A stretch of 64,000 nucleotides of DNA from contig NZ_JBHSRI010000007.1 in NCBI RefSeq assembly GCF_042658845.1, positions 62,001 through 126,000 on the forward strand. The letters run 5' to 3'. Under the pieces are notes generated by a model. That model ran no database searches, was not told the origin of the DNA, and saw nothing but the letters and a program-made list of their open reading frames with translations. Shown here piece after piece: positions 1 to 7,204 of the stretch. The position numbers and the translations under genes are program-made. The stretch comes from Paenisporosarcina macmurdoensis (GTDB lineage Bacteria; Bacillota; Bacilli; Bacillales_A; Planococcaceae). The first letter of the stretch is position 1, and the number at the start of each line of letters is the position of its first letter.

Positions 1-474
1 TGTAATTACGAAGGCATCCCAGCGGATTTGATTCAACAGCAACTACATTCTTTTGGTGGTGTTAAGCGACGTTTTTCTGAAACTAGAAAAGGTGATCGGA
101 TATTAATTGACGACTATGCTCATCATCCAACAGAAATAAAAGCAACAATCCAATCGACTCGCCAAAAATATCCGGATCGTGAGATAATTGCAATTTTCCA
201 ACCGCATACTTTTTCACGCACAAGAACTTTTTTAAATGAATTTGCTGAGAGTTTGGAACCTGCCGATTTCGTTTACCTTTGTGATATTTTTGGTTCAGCA
301 CGTGAAAATGCTGGAGATTTAACGATTAAGGATTTGTGTGATTTGATAAAAAATTGTGTCATACTTAAGACAGAAGAAATTGATGTATTACTTAAACATG
401 AAAATGCTGTGTATTTATTCATGGGTGCAGGAGATGTACAAAAGTTCCAAGCTGCATTTGAAGCGAAAATTTAA
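1..474 (+). CDS. murC: UDP-N-acetylmuramate-L-alanine ligase, C-terminal part
   Basis: The 3' end of murC; the gene begins before the window. MurC adds L-alanine to UDP-MurNAc in the cytoplasm, the first peptide step of peptidoglycan synthesis. The visible part is the end of the central domain and the C-terminal ligase domain. It contains the family motif DDYAHHPTEI near residue 37 of the fragment, followed by IFQPHTFSRTRTF, which is typical of MurC rather than MurD, E or F. The reading frame is open from base 1 to the TAA at 472-474. It lies just upstream of ytxG, as in B. subtilis, and ends at its own terminator. The identification is firm; only the N-terminus is missing. Confidence 0.95.
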   Translation, partial: CNYEGIPADLIQQQLHSFGGVKRRFSETRKGDRILIDDYAHHPTEIKATIQSTRQKYPDREIIAIFQPHTFSRTRTFLNEFAESLEPADFVYLCDIFGSARENAGDLTIKDLCDLIKNCVILKTEEIDVLLKHENAVYLFMGAGDVQKFQAAFEAKI

Positions 475-484
475 GATGAACTTC

Positions 485-520
485 ACCCTAGTTAAATATT
501 TAACTAGGGTTTTTGTTTTT
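485..520 (+). terminator. Intrinsic terminator of murC
   Basis: A perfect stem ACCCTAGTTAAAT/ATTTAACTAGGGT is followed directly by a T-rich run, ten bases after the murC stop codon. Confidence 0.9.
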
Positions 521-567
521 TTATGCAGGAAATAAAATGTTTTTGTAGAATAAAATTAAGTAGAGAC

Positions 568-593
568 GTTTATTTACCGGTGTGAGTGGGAAC
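568..593 (+). promoter_or_regulatory. Sigma-B-type promoter of ytxGH
   Basis: GTTTAT, a 14-base spacer and GGGAAC match the general-stress sigma-B consensus (GTTTAA, 12-15 bases, GGGWAW) closely. The site is about 40 bases upstream of the ytxG start. In B. subtilis the ytxGHJ operon is a known sigma-B target, so site and context agree. No experiment supports use of this promoter here. Confidence 0.65.
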
Positions 594-631
594 ATAGGTA
601 GTATGAACACTTTAAAGGAGGAGATTGTTGA

Positions 632-1117
632 GTGGAAATAATATTATACATAGCAGCGTTAGTTGCGGCTATCGGATTTCTCGTTCTTTGCGTAAGTCTT
701 GCAATGACCTTAACTTCGTTGAAGAAAACGCTAAATGAAGTTTCTGGAACAATGTCTGGATTAGAAGGTCAATTACAAGGTGTAACACGAGAAACAACGG
801 AATTATTGCATAAAACAAATGGCTTGGCTTCAGATATTCAAGATAAATCTGAAAAACTTAATACGGTGGTAGATGCTGTTAAAAATGTAGGAGAGTCAGT
901 AAATGGCTTAAATACTTCAGTTCGTCGCATTACTTCTTCAATTTCAACAGAAGTTGAAAGAAATGAAGATAAAATTGCACAAGTAGTGCAATGGAGCAAT
1001 GTTGCATTTGGCATTCGTGACAAATGGAAAGAACGAAAAGCGATTGAAGAAGCACGTGAAGGCTACACAGTTTATCAAAGCGAACCAAGTAACTCATACA
1101 AAGAACCGCAAAAATAA
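632..1117 (+). CDS. ytxG: DUF948 general stress protein YtxG
   Basis: A small membrane-anchored protein of 161 residues. Residues 3-27 form one hydrophobic segment; the rest is a polar, heptad-rich region that probably forms a coiled coil. This is the DUF948 pattern of B. subtilis YtxG. The start is GTG at 632, with AAAGGAGGAG eight bases upstream. It is followed by ytxH 13 bases later, so the two are cotranscribed, probably from the sigma-B-like promoter upstream. The B. subtilis operon is induced by heat, salt and other stress, but no biochemical function is established. Confidence 0.85.
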   Translation: MEIILYIAALVAAIGFLVLCVSLAMTLTSLKKTLNEVSGTMSGLEGQLQGVTRETTELLHKTNGLASDIQDKSEKLNTVVDAVKNVGESVNGLNTSVRRITSSISTEVERNEDKIAQVVQWSNVAFGIRDKWKERKAIEEAREGYTVYQSEPSNSYKEPQK

Positions 1118-1130
1118 GGAGGAAATAAAA

Positions 1131-1697
1131 ATGACACAATACAAACCTAATTATAACGAAGCGAAATATAACCGTGAGTTCTATACGAACAAATCGAATC
1201 AAACAGAAGCTTACCTTCCAACACAGGTTGAATATGCAAATGGTCAACAACAAGATCCAATTTATAACTCACACGATGAAGTGAATTCAAAAGACTTCTT
1301 AATCGGAGCATTAGTAGGAGGAATCATTGGAGCAGCTACTGCTTTATTCCTAGCACCAAAATCAGGAGCTGAGCTACGTGATGATGTTACTACTCAAGCA
1401 ACTCATTTAAAAGAAAAAACTGTAGACTTATCATCTACTGCGAAAGAAAAAACGTCTCAACTTTCTTCTCAACTAAAAGAAAAATCAGCACCATTAGTTG
1501 ATAAAGTAAAATCTATTAAAGCTAAAACACCTACATTAATGGATGATGGTACAGCTTCTTCTGAAGGTGAAGAACCACTTGATTTTATGGAGACAGTTAC
1601 TAACACAATTGATGAAGTAGTCAATGAAGATAACAAAAAAACAACTTCAACTGCAGAAGCATTAAGAGAAGCTGTAGAAGATAAAAAAACTTTATAA
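1131..1697 (+). CDS. ytxH: YtxH-family stress protein
   Basis: A 188-residue YtxH-like protein. The start is ATG at 1131, with AAGGAGG just upstream. A glycine-rich hydrophobic segment at about residues 45-68 (FLIGALVGGIIGAATALFLA) is followed by PKSGAELRDDV, the hallmark of the YtxH domain. The polar, lysine- and serine-rich tail looks disordered or helical. It forms an operon with ytxG. The third B. subtilis operon gene, ytxJ, is absent here: the operon ends at a terminator directly after this gene. The molecular role is unknown; a stress-related, membrane-associated role is inferred from the family and the promoter. Confidence 0.85.
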   Translation: MTQYKPNYNEAKYNREFYTNKSNQTEAYLPTQVEYANGQQQDPIYNSHDEVNSKDFLIGALVGGIIGAATALFLAPKSGAELRDDVTTQATHLKEKTVDLSSTAKEKTSQLSSQLKEKSAPLVDKVKSIKAKTPTLMDDGTASSEGEEPLDFMETVTNTIDEVVNEDNKKTTSTAEALREAVEDKKTL

Positions 1698-1707
1698 GTT
1701 AAATCAG

Positions 1708-1740
1708 ACGTCCACATACTCACTATGTGGACGTTTTTTT
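1708..1740 (+). terminator. Intrinsic terminator of ytxGH
   Basis: Stem ACGTCCACATA/TATGTGGACGT followed by seven T residues. Confidence 0.9.
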
Positions 1741-1815
1741 GTATAGTTTTCTGATATAAAAGTTGAATAAAAGCCACTAAAATACTTTAGTGCGTTGAAG
1801 CGTTAAAGATATTAC

Positions 1816-1844
1816 GTGACTTTCTAGTTTTCTCGTACTATAAT
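1816..1844 (+). promoter_or_regulatory. Probable sigma-A promoter of aroA
   Basis: GTGACT and TATAAT are separated by 17 bases, about 80 bases upstream of the aroA start. The -10 box is perfect, the -35 box weak. Confidence 0.4.
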
Positions 1845-1926
1845 AAGTCTTATATCAAAAAACACATCATACTGTTTACGTTAACTCTTTGTAAATACGA
1901 TATGAATATGAGGGGAGATCGAAGGT

Positions 1927-3012
1927 ATGAGCCATCCAGAATTAGATAGCTTGCGCAAAAATGTAGATGAATTAAACTTAGAAATTCTTCGTTTAATCAA
2001 TGAGCGTGCAACAGTTGTACAAGAAATTGGTAAAGTAAAAGAAAAACAAGGTGTCAACCGATATGATCCACTTCGTGAACGTCATATGTTGAACTTAATT
2101 AAAGAAAATAATGCTGGTCCTATGCCACAATCAACGGCTGATCACATTTTTAAAGAAATCTTTAAAACTGCTTTAGAGCTTCAAGAAAATGATCACCGCA
2201 AAGCATTACTTGTTTCTCGTAAAAAGAAAGCAGAAGATACAGTCGTAGTAGTTAATGGGGAACGTATTGGTGAAGGTAAACCATCATTTGTTTTCGGTCC
2301 CTGTGCTGTAGAATCATTTGATCAAGTTGCAGCTGTTGCGGAAGCCATTCAAGCTAAAGGATTGAAAATGATTCGAGGAGGAGCTTATAAACCTCGCACA
2401 TCACCTTATGATTTCCAAGGTCTTGGTCTTGAAGGATTGAAAATTCTTAAACAAGTATCTCAACAATACAATCTTGCTGTTGTTTCTGAAATTGTGACAC
2501 CACACCATCTTGAAGATGCATTAGATTACATTGATGTAGTCCAAATTGGTGCCCGTAACATGCAAAATTTTGAGTTGTTGAAAGCAGCAGGACAAATTAA
2601 TAAGCCTATATTATTAAAACGTGGGATGTCTGCAACAATTGAAGAATTTATTCATGCAGCTGAGTACATCATCTCTCAAGGGAATGACCAAATCATTTTA
2701 TGTGAACGCGGAATTCGAACTTATGAAAAAGCGACACGTAACACTCTTGATATTTCAGCAGTGCCAATATTAAAACAAGAAACACATTTACCAGTATTTG
2801 TTGACGTAACACATTCTACTGGACGTCGTGATTTATTGCTTCCAGCTGCTAAAGCTGCAATTGCAATTGGTGCAGATGGCGTTATGGCTGAAGTACATCC
2901 AGACCCAGCAGTTGCCTTATCTGATGCTGCACAACAAATGAACTTACAACAATTTGATGAGTTTTATGACTCACTTCAAAAATTCATGAAATCTTATGAA
3001 GTTCATGCATAA
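1927..3012 (+). CDS. aroA: Bifunctional chorismate mutase / DAHP synthase
   Basis: A 361-residue enzyme that condenses phosphoenolpyruvate and erythrose 4-phosphate to DAHP, the first step of aromatic amino acid synthesis. Residues 1-90 are an AroQ-type chorismate mutase domain (LDSLRKNVDELNLEILRLIN), which in the Bacillus enzyme also senses prephenate and chorismate. Residues from about 105 on are a type I-beta DAHP synthase with the motifs FGPCAVES and RGGAYKPRTSP. Length matches the B. subtilis enzyme (about 358). The ATG at 1927 is preceded by GGGGAGATCGAAGGT. It sits between the ytx operon and ccpA, as in B. subtilis, and is a single-gene unit with its own terminator. Confidence 0.95.
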   Translation: MSHPELDSLRKNVDELNLEILRLINERATVVQEIGKVKEKQGVNRYDPLRERHMLNLIKENNAGPMPQSTADHIFKEIFKTALELQENDHRKALLVSRKKKAEDTVVVVNGERIGEGKPSFVFGPCAVESFDQVAAVAEAIQAKGLKMIRGGAYKPRTSPYDFQGLGLEGLKILKQVSQQYNLAVVSEIVTPHHLEDALDYIDVVQIGARNMQNFELLKAAGQINKPILLKRGMSATIEEFIHAAEYIISQGNDQIILCERGIRTYEKATRNTLDISAVPILKQETHLPVFVDVTHSTGRRDLLLPAAKAAIAIGADGVMAEVHPDPAVALSDAAQQMNLQQFDEFYDSLQKFMKSYEVHA

Positions 3013-3018
3013 TCTTCA

Positions 3019-3049
3019 TGCCGGTTCAATTACTGAACCGGTATTTTTC
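3019..3049 (+). terminator. Intrinsic terminator of aroA
   Basis: Stem CCGGTTCA/TGAACCGG, then a T-rich run, just after the stop codon. Confidence 0.88.
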
Positions 3050-3066
3050 TTTTGTTTAAGGTAACA

Positions 3067-3096
3067 TTGGAAAAGGACATAAAACTGTTATATGAT
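3067..3096 (+). promoter_or_regulatory. Probable promoter of ccpA
   Basis: TTGGAA and TATGAT are separated by 18 bases, about 35 bases before the ccpA start. Confidence 0.5.
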
Positions 3097-3132
3097 GGAA
3101 TGAGATAAGGATCGAGCAGGGAGTGTATACAT

Positions 3133-4131
3133 ATGACAATTACAATTTATGACGTAGCACGTGAAGCGAATGTCTCAATGGCAACAGTATCTCGTGTCGT
3201 CAACGGCAATCCAAATGTAAAGCCAGCGACTCGCAAAAAAGTGTTGGATGTAATCGAACGATTAGAATATCGTCCAAACGCAGTTGCTAGAGGATTAGCA
3301 AGTAAAAAAACGACCACTGTTGGGGTTATTATCCCTGATATCTCTAATATTTTTTATGCAGAATTAGTACGTGGAATAGAAGATATCGCGACGATGTATC
3401 GCTATAATATTATTTTATCGAATTCCGATCAACGTGAAGATAAAGAATTACAGCTTCTTGAAACAATGCTTGGTAAACAAGTTGATGGAATAGTATTCAT
3501 GAGTGAACATGTGTCAGTGGAATTATTAAATATGATGGAACGTTCACCTGTACCAATCGTTTTAGCTGGTACAATTGATGCGTCAGGGCATATGCCTTCT
3601 GTCAATATTGATTATTATCAAGCGGCTTATGAAGCTGTCAATCGATTACTTCAAAATAATCACAAGCGTATTGCCTATGTTTCAGGCTCATTATCATCAA
3701 CGATCAATCGAGCTTATAAGTTTACTGGGTACGAAAAAGCTTTAGGGGATGCAGGACTTACTCTTGATGAAGAATTAGTTGTCAAGAGTGAAGCAACGTA
3801 TGATGATGGATATTCAGCCTTTAATCAATTAAAGAGTTTGAATGACGCGCCTACAGCTTTCTTTGCTGGAAATGATGAATTAGCAATAGGCTTAATTCAC
3901 GGTGCTCAAGACGCCGGTTTACATGTTCCAAATGATATCGAAGTAATCAGTTTCGAAAATTCAAAGTTAGCACGTATGGTACGTCCAGAATTAACAAGTA
4001 TAGTATTGCCTTTATATGATATTGGAGCAGTCTCCATGCGTTTACTAACAAAATTTATGAACAAAGAACAGATCGAAGAAAAAACGGTTATTTTGCCTCA
4101 TCGTATTGAAGAAAGAGATTCAGTGAAATAA
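3133..4131 (+). CDS. ccpA: Catabolite control protein A
   Basis: A LacI/GalR-family regulator of 332 residues, which is the usual length. It mediates carbon catabolite repression and activation by binding cre sites together with HPr-Ser46-P. Residues 1-55 are the helix-turn-helix and hinge (TIYDVAREANVSMATVSRVVNG ending in RPNAVARGLA). The remainder is the periplasmic-binding-protein-like core. Position after aroA matches B. subtilis. Likely local targets in this window are acsA/acuABC, ackA and citZ, which are CcpA-controlled in B. subtilis; a cre-like site is visible before citZ. Identification is based on sequence and synteny together. Confidence 0.93.
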   Translation: MTITIYDVAREANVSMATVSRVVNGNPNVKPATRKKVLDVIERLEYRPNAVARGLASKKTTTVGVIIPDISNIFYAELVRGIEDIATMYRYNIILSNSDQREDKELQLLETMLGKQVDGIVFMSEHVSVELLNMMERSPVPIVLAGTIDASGHMPSVNIDYYQAAYEAVNRLLQNNHKRIAYVSGSLSSTINRAYKFTGYEKALGDAGLTLDEELVVKSEATYDDGYSAFNQLKSLNDAPTAFFAGNDELAIGLIHGAQDAGLHVPNDIEVISFENSKLARMVRPELTSIVLPLYDIGAVSMRLLTKFMNKEQIEEKTVILPHRIEERDSVK

Positions 4132-4140
4132 ATAAAAGAA

Positions 4141-4191
4141 GGCTGTCCCAAAAGTCATTTAAAATGACTTTTAAGGGCAGCCCTCTTTTTA
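4141..4191. terminator. Long hairpin after ccpA: terminator, probably derived from an IS end
   Basis: A 42-base palindrome beginning GGCTGTCCCAAAAGTCATTT is followed by CTCTTTTT. It would terminate ccpA. Its first bases resemble the outer ends of IS1182-like elements, and a transposase fragment follows 190 bases further on, so it probably derives from that element. Confidence 0.6.
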
Positions 4192-4239
4192 TATTAAAAG
4201 GTATGGCTCTGTTAATACAACTCTGTAGATTTCCGTTAC

Positions 4240-4336
4240 AAGCGGACGCTTTCCGCGGGCGGTCCGTGAGCCTCCTCGTCGCAAGCTCCTGTGGGGTCTC
4301 ACCTGGACACGCTTTTCCCGCTGGAGTCGCCGCCTT
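4240..4336. repeat. GC-rich imperfect palindromic intergenic repeat
   Basis: This 97-base stretch is markedly GC-richer than its surroundings and folds as nested inverted repeats: AAGCGG with CCGCCTT at the ends, GTCCGTGAG with CTCACCTGGAC inside. From memory, sequences of this type (GCTTTCCGCGG ... GTGGGGTCTCAC ... CCCGC.GGAGTC) recur between genes in many Bacillaceae and Planococcaceae genomes. Only one copy is visible here. It is not a gene; the function is unknown. Confidence 0.55.
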
Positions 4337-4370
4337 CCACTACAATCATTAACAGTGATTTTTTGAAGTA

Positions 4371-4550
4371 ATGAAAGCAAAGGCAAAAGCAGCCCTTGAA
4401 TGTGAAACGAAATCACGCATCTACGTGCAACGTAAAATTGACGTAGAAAGTGTTTTTGGTCACATCGATGTCAATCGGTCGTACCGAAGATTTTAAGTGC
4501 TGGGCCTGGAAAAGGTCTACACAGAGTTTGAGAAAAAAGTGAAAACATAA
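4371..4550 (+). pseudogene. Fragment of an IS1182-like transposase (C-terminal part)
   Basis: The frame starting at 4371 reads KAKAALECETKSRIYVQRKIDVESVFGHI..NRSYRRF, then an in-frame TAA at 4494, then VLGLEKVYTEF in the same frame up to 4550. VESVFGHIK.NRSFRRF..RGL.KV.TEFG is the conserved C-terminal end of IS1182-type DDE transposases as I recall it. Everything upstream of this end is missing. The residual right end, which contains GTCAGCCCCC, lies at 4570-4580 and abuts the acuC stop codon. This is a dead remnant. Confidence 0.7.
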
Positions 4551-4580
4551 AAACAGGAGATTATTAGTCAGCCCCCATTT

Positions 4581-5762
4581 TTAATGAGAACGTATAGAAT
4601 AAAGTGCTTTATCTAGTACTTGTTTATTTTTTTCCGTAATCTCTTCTTTACGTGGAATGGGTTCGTATAAGTTATCTGGATCTAACCACGTAGGAATTAA
4701 CTGCACTGGTGATTCTGGTTGCCATTGATCTAGCCATTCTTTGGGCAGGTCACCTTGTGGCAGCGGAATATCATTCATTTCCATCCACAACAACGACCAG
4801 GCTCTTGGAACCACTCTCCAAATGTCATATCCACCACCACCAACGGCAATCCATTTCCCATCACAAAATTCATGAGCTAGTTGGTGCGCTAGCTTTGGAA
4901 TCTCATGATAAATCTTCATCGTTCCATAAAGATGGGTGAGGGGGTCGAGGTAATGAGCATCTGCACCATTTTGACTAATAATTACGTCAGGTTTAAAATG
5001 TTCAGCAATCTCTCGAAAAGCTGTCATGTATAAATCTAAAAAAGATTCATCTTCTGTAAATGCATCAATAGGTAAGTTGAAGGATGTACCGTATCCTTGA
5101 CCAGAGCCTCTCTCAGTGACGTTACCAGTACCAGGGAACAAATAGCGACCTGTTTCATGAATCGAGATTGTACATACCTCAGGGTCTTCATAGAAACTCC
5201 ACTGTACACCATCGCCATGATGAGCATCAGTATCTATATAGAGAACGCGCGCTTTATATTTTTGTTGTATGTATTTGATGGCTACTGAACTATCATTGTA
5301 CACACAAAAACCAGATGCCCTCCCATGAAAGCCATGGTGAAGTCCACCGCCTAGATTAAGAGCATGGGAAGCTTTATTCTCCATTACATAATCTACCGCT
5401 GTTAACGTTCCACCTACTAATCGTGCACTCGCTTCATGCATATTTGGGAAAATGGGCGTATCATCTGTTCCAATACCAAAACTTTCGGTTTGAGAGGAAG
5501 TAACAAGTCCTTGTCCAGCTTTTCTAACGATATCAATATACCTTGCATCATGTGCAAGTGCCAACTCCTCATCTGTGGCGATACGAGGTGACACAACATC
5601 TTCATTTGTAAGCGCATTCATTTTTCTTAATAGGTCAGTTGTCAATACGAGTCGCTTTTGGTTGAACGGGTGATTTTCAGAAAACTTGTAACCTAATTGA
5701 TCCTCTGAATAAATATAAACGGCATGTTTCTTTAATTGGTCATTCCCGGCATGTTTGGCCAT
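4581..5762 (-). CDS. acuC: AcuC, histone-deacetylase-like protein deacetylase
   Basis: A 393-residue member of the arginase/deacetylase superfamily. In B. subtilis AcuC removes the inhibitory acetyl group that AcuA puts on acetyl-CoA synthetase. The zinc and active-site motifs are present: GGGLHHGFHGRASGFCVYND with the paired histidines, and DTDAHHGDGVQ with the metal-binding Asp and His. Length is close to the B. subtilis protein (387). The ATG at 5762 overlaps the end of acuB by 31 bases; AAGAAGG lies 12 bases upstream and no better start is seen. It is the last gene of acuABC. Its stop codon touches the remnant transposon end. Confidence 0.92.
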   Translation of the reverse strand: MAKHAGNDQLKKHAVYIYSEDQLGYKFSENHPFNQKRLVLTTDLLRKMNALTNEDVVSPRIATDEELALAHDARYIDIVRKAGQGLVTSSQTESFGIGTDDTPIFPNMHEASARLVGGTLTAVDYVMENKASHALNLGGGLHHGFHGRASGFCVYNDSSVAIKYIQQKYKARVLYIDTDAHHGDGVQWSFYEDPEVCTISIHETGRYLFPGTGNVTERGSGQGYGTSFNLPIDAFTEDESFLDLYMTAFREIAEHFKPDVIISQNGADAHYLDPLTHLYGTMKIYHEIPKLAHQLAHEFCDGKWIAVGGGGYDIWRVVPRAWSLLWMEMNDIPLPQGDLPKEWLDQWQPESPVQLIPTWLDPDNLYEPIPRKEEITEKNKQVLDKALYSIRSH

Positions 5763-6379
5763 AGCACATCGAAACCTTCTTTACGTATATCTTCAATAAT
5801 CCCGAGAGGGTTCATCGTCTTCACACGGAATACTAAGATTTTGTTTTCGTCATTTTGTAAATCGGGATAGACAAGCACACTCAAGACGTTTGAATGATGA
5901 TCATGGAATACCTTTGACACTTCAAATAATATTCCAGGTCTATTCGGTACACGTACTTCAATCTGTGAACCAGGTTGGTGTGCACCCGTTAATTCAATAT
6001 ATTTATATAATAAATCAGTTTCGGTTACGATACCAACTAATTTGCCACTACTAACAATAGGCAAACACCCAATTTTTTGATCGTAAAAAATTGTAGCTAC
6101 TTCTTCTACGAAGTCTAGTGGGTGACCGATAAGTGGATTTTTGGTCATGATATCTTCGATTGGTGTAGCGTAAATATCATTCTGTTGGTTTTCTATTAAA
6201 TTAGATGGAGTGGCATCTTTTATATCTCGATCTGATAAAACACCTACAACCAGACCTTCTTCACTTGTAATAGGCAAATGGCGTATTTTATTTTCCCGCA
6301 ATAAATCGATAGCGTCCTTAATCGAATGAGTCGGTTGAAGAGTTAAAACATTTGTATTCATCATTTGTTCAACAAGCAT
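5732..6379 (-). CDS. acuB: AcuB, CBS-pair and ACT domain protein
   Basis: A 215-residue cytoplasmic protein. Residues 1-60 and 78-135 form two CBS motifs (VGVLSDRDIKDAT and VGIVTETDLLYKYI), an adenosyl-ligand-binding module. From about residue 139 an ACT domain follows (QIEVRVPNRPGILFEVSKVF). This is the architecture of B. subtilis AcuB, which is encoded with AcuA and AcuC but has no defined biochemical activity; a nucleotide-sensing role is inferred from the domains. It starts 21 bases after acuA and overlaps acuC, so the three are one operon. Confidence 0.92.
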   Translation of the reverse strand: MLVEQMMNTNVLTLQPTHSIKDAIDLLRENKIRHLPITSEEGLVVGVLSDRDIKDATPSNLIENQQNDIYATPIEDIMTKNPLIGHPLDFVEEVATIFYDQKIGCLPIVSSGKLVGIVTETDLLYKYIELTGAHQPGSQIEVRVPNRPGILFEVSKVFHDHHSNVLSVLVYPDLQNDENKILVFRVKTMNPLGIIEDIRKEGFDVLWPNMPGMTN

Positions 6380-6400
6380 GGAAAGGAACCCCTTTTCGAA

Positions 6401-7033
6401 TTAATACATAAAACGATTCATAAAACGAAGTTGATCGAAGCGTTGGATGGATTCGTTATCGATACGTGAACCAATCTTCGCCATTAAACAGTTAGCAGGA
6501 TGGGAACTAATCTCTGGATCATCCGTTGCGAAATATTCTAAGCCACCAGCGTTCATCATTTTTTCCATAATTTTTCGATATTCCCAAACGTTCAAACCTG
6601 TTCCTTTTAAATCCCAGTGCCAATAATATTCTGTTGTTATGGTAATGTAGTCTTCCATTGCATCATCCATCATCGAAACACGAAGCAAACTTTTGCCTAC
6701 ACCTGATCCTCGATATTTCGGAATTACTTCAATCGCACCTAACTCGATTAAATTCATCATTTGTCCCTTTGACCAACGCTCAAGTGGGTCCGGGTACAAG
6801 TAGGTGACATAGCCAACAATTGTCATATTATCCCGAGCGATTAATATACGACCTTCTGGTAACTTAGCAATACCAACGATTGCTTTATGTTGTTGTGCAG
6901 GTGGACGAAATGCCACCAGATCTTCATGAAAATCAAAGCGGGCAATATCTTCTGACGAAATAGGTCCTTCAATGATTAAATTGCCATGTTTCGTTTTTAA
7001 TTCCATGGCATTATAGATTTTCTTATATTCCAT
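6401..7033 (-). CDS. acuA: AcuA, protein acetyltransferase for acetyl-CoA synthetase
   Basis: A GNAT-fold acetyltransferase of 210 residues, the same length as B. subtilis AcuA. AcuA acetylates a conserved active-site lysine of AcsA and switches it off. The acetyl-CoA-binding region is visible as EVIPKYRGSGVGKSLLR near residues 115-131. A longer reading frame is open to 7114, but the ATG at 7033 has AGGTGG seven bases upstream and gives MEYKKIYNAM, the family start. It is first in the acuABC operon and divergent from its target acsA, which begins about 170 bases away. Confidence 0.93.
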   Translation of the reverse strand: MEYKKIYNAMELKTKHGNLIIEGPISSEDIARFDFHEDLVAFRPPAQQHKAIVGIAKLPEGRILIARDNMTIVGYVTYLYPDPLERWSKGQMMNLIELGAIEVIPKYRGSGVGKSLLRVSMMDDAMEDYITITTEYYWHWDLKGTGLNVWEYRKIMEKMMNAGGLEYFATDDPEISSHPANCLMAKIGSRIDNESIQRFDQLRFMNRFMY

Positions 7034-7147
7034 GAGTTCACCACCTGAATTTATTACATTTACCCCTATTATACATGAAATGTGCTGAAGAAATCTGTTT
7101 TCAAATTTTTTCATTCTTTATTGTCTAAAAAGTGAAATTATTCGCCA

Positions 7148-7176
7148 TTTACTTTTAATTTAAGGTAAACTAGTAT
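7148..7176 (+). promoter_or_regulatory. Promoter of acsA
   Basis: TTTACT and TAGTAT, 17 bases apart, 29 bases upstream of the acsA start. The divergent acuA region also holds TATAAT on the minus strand near 7070, without a convincing -35 box. B. subtilis has CcpA sites in this intergenic region; I could not find a good cre match here. Confidence 0.55.
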
Positions 7177-7204
7177 TTGTATCGTAACTGAGAGGGTGGT
7201 AGAA

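Noticed and set aside
930..1253. Minus-strand open frame of 107 codons across ytxG/ytxH
   Set aside because: It is a shadow of two well-supported genes, with no ribosome binding site and no recognisable motif.
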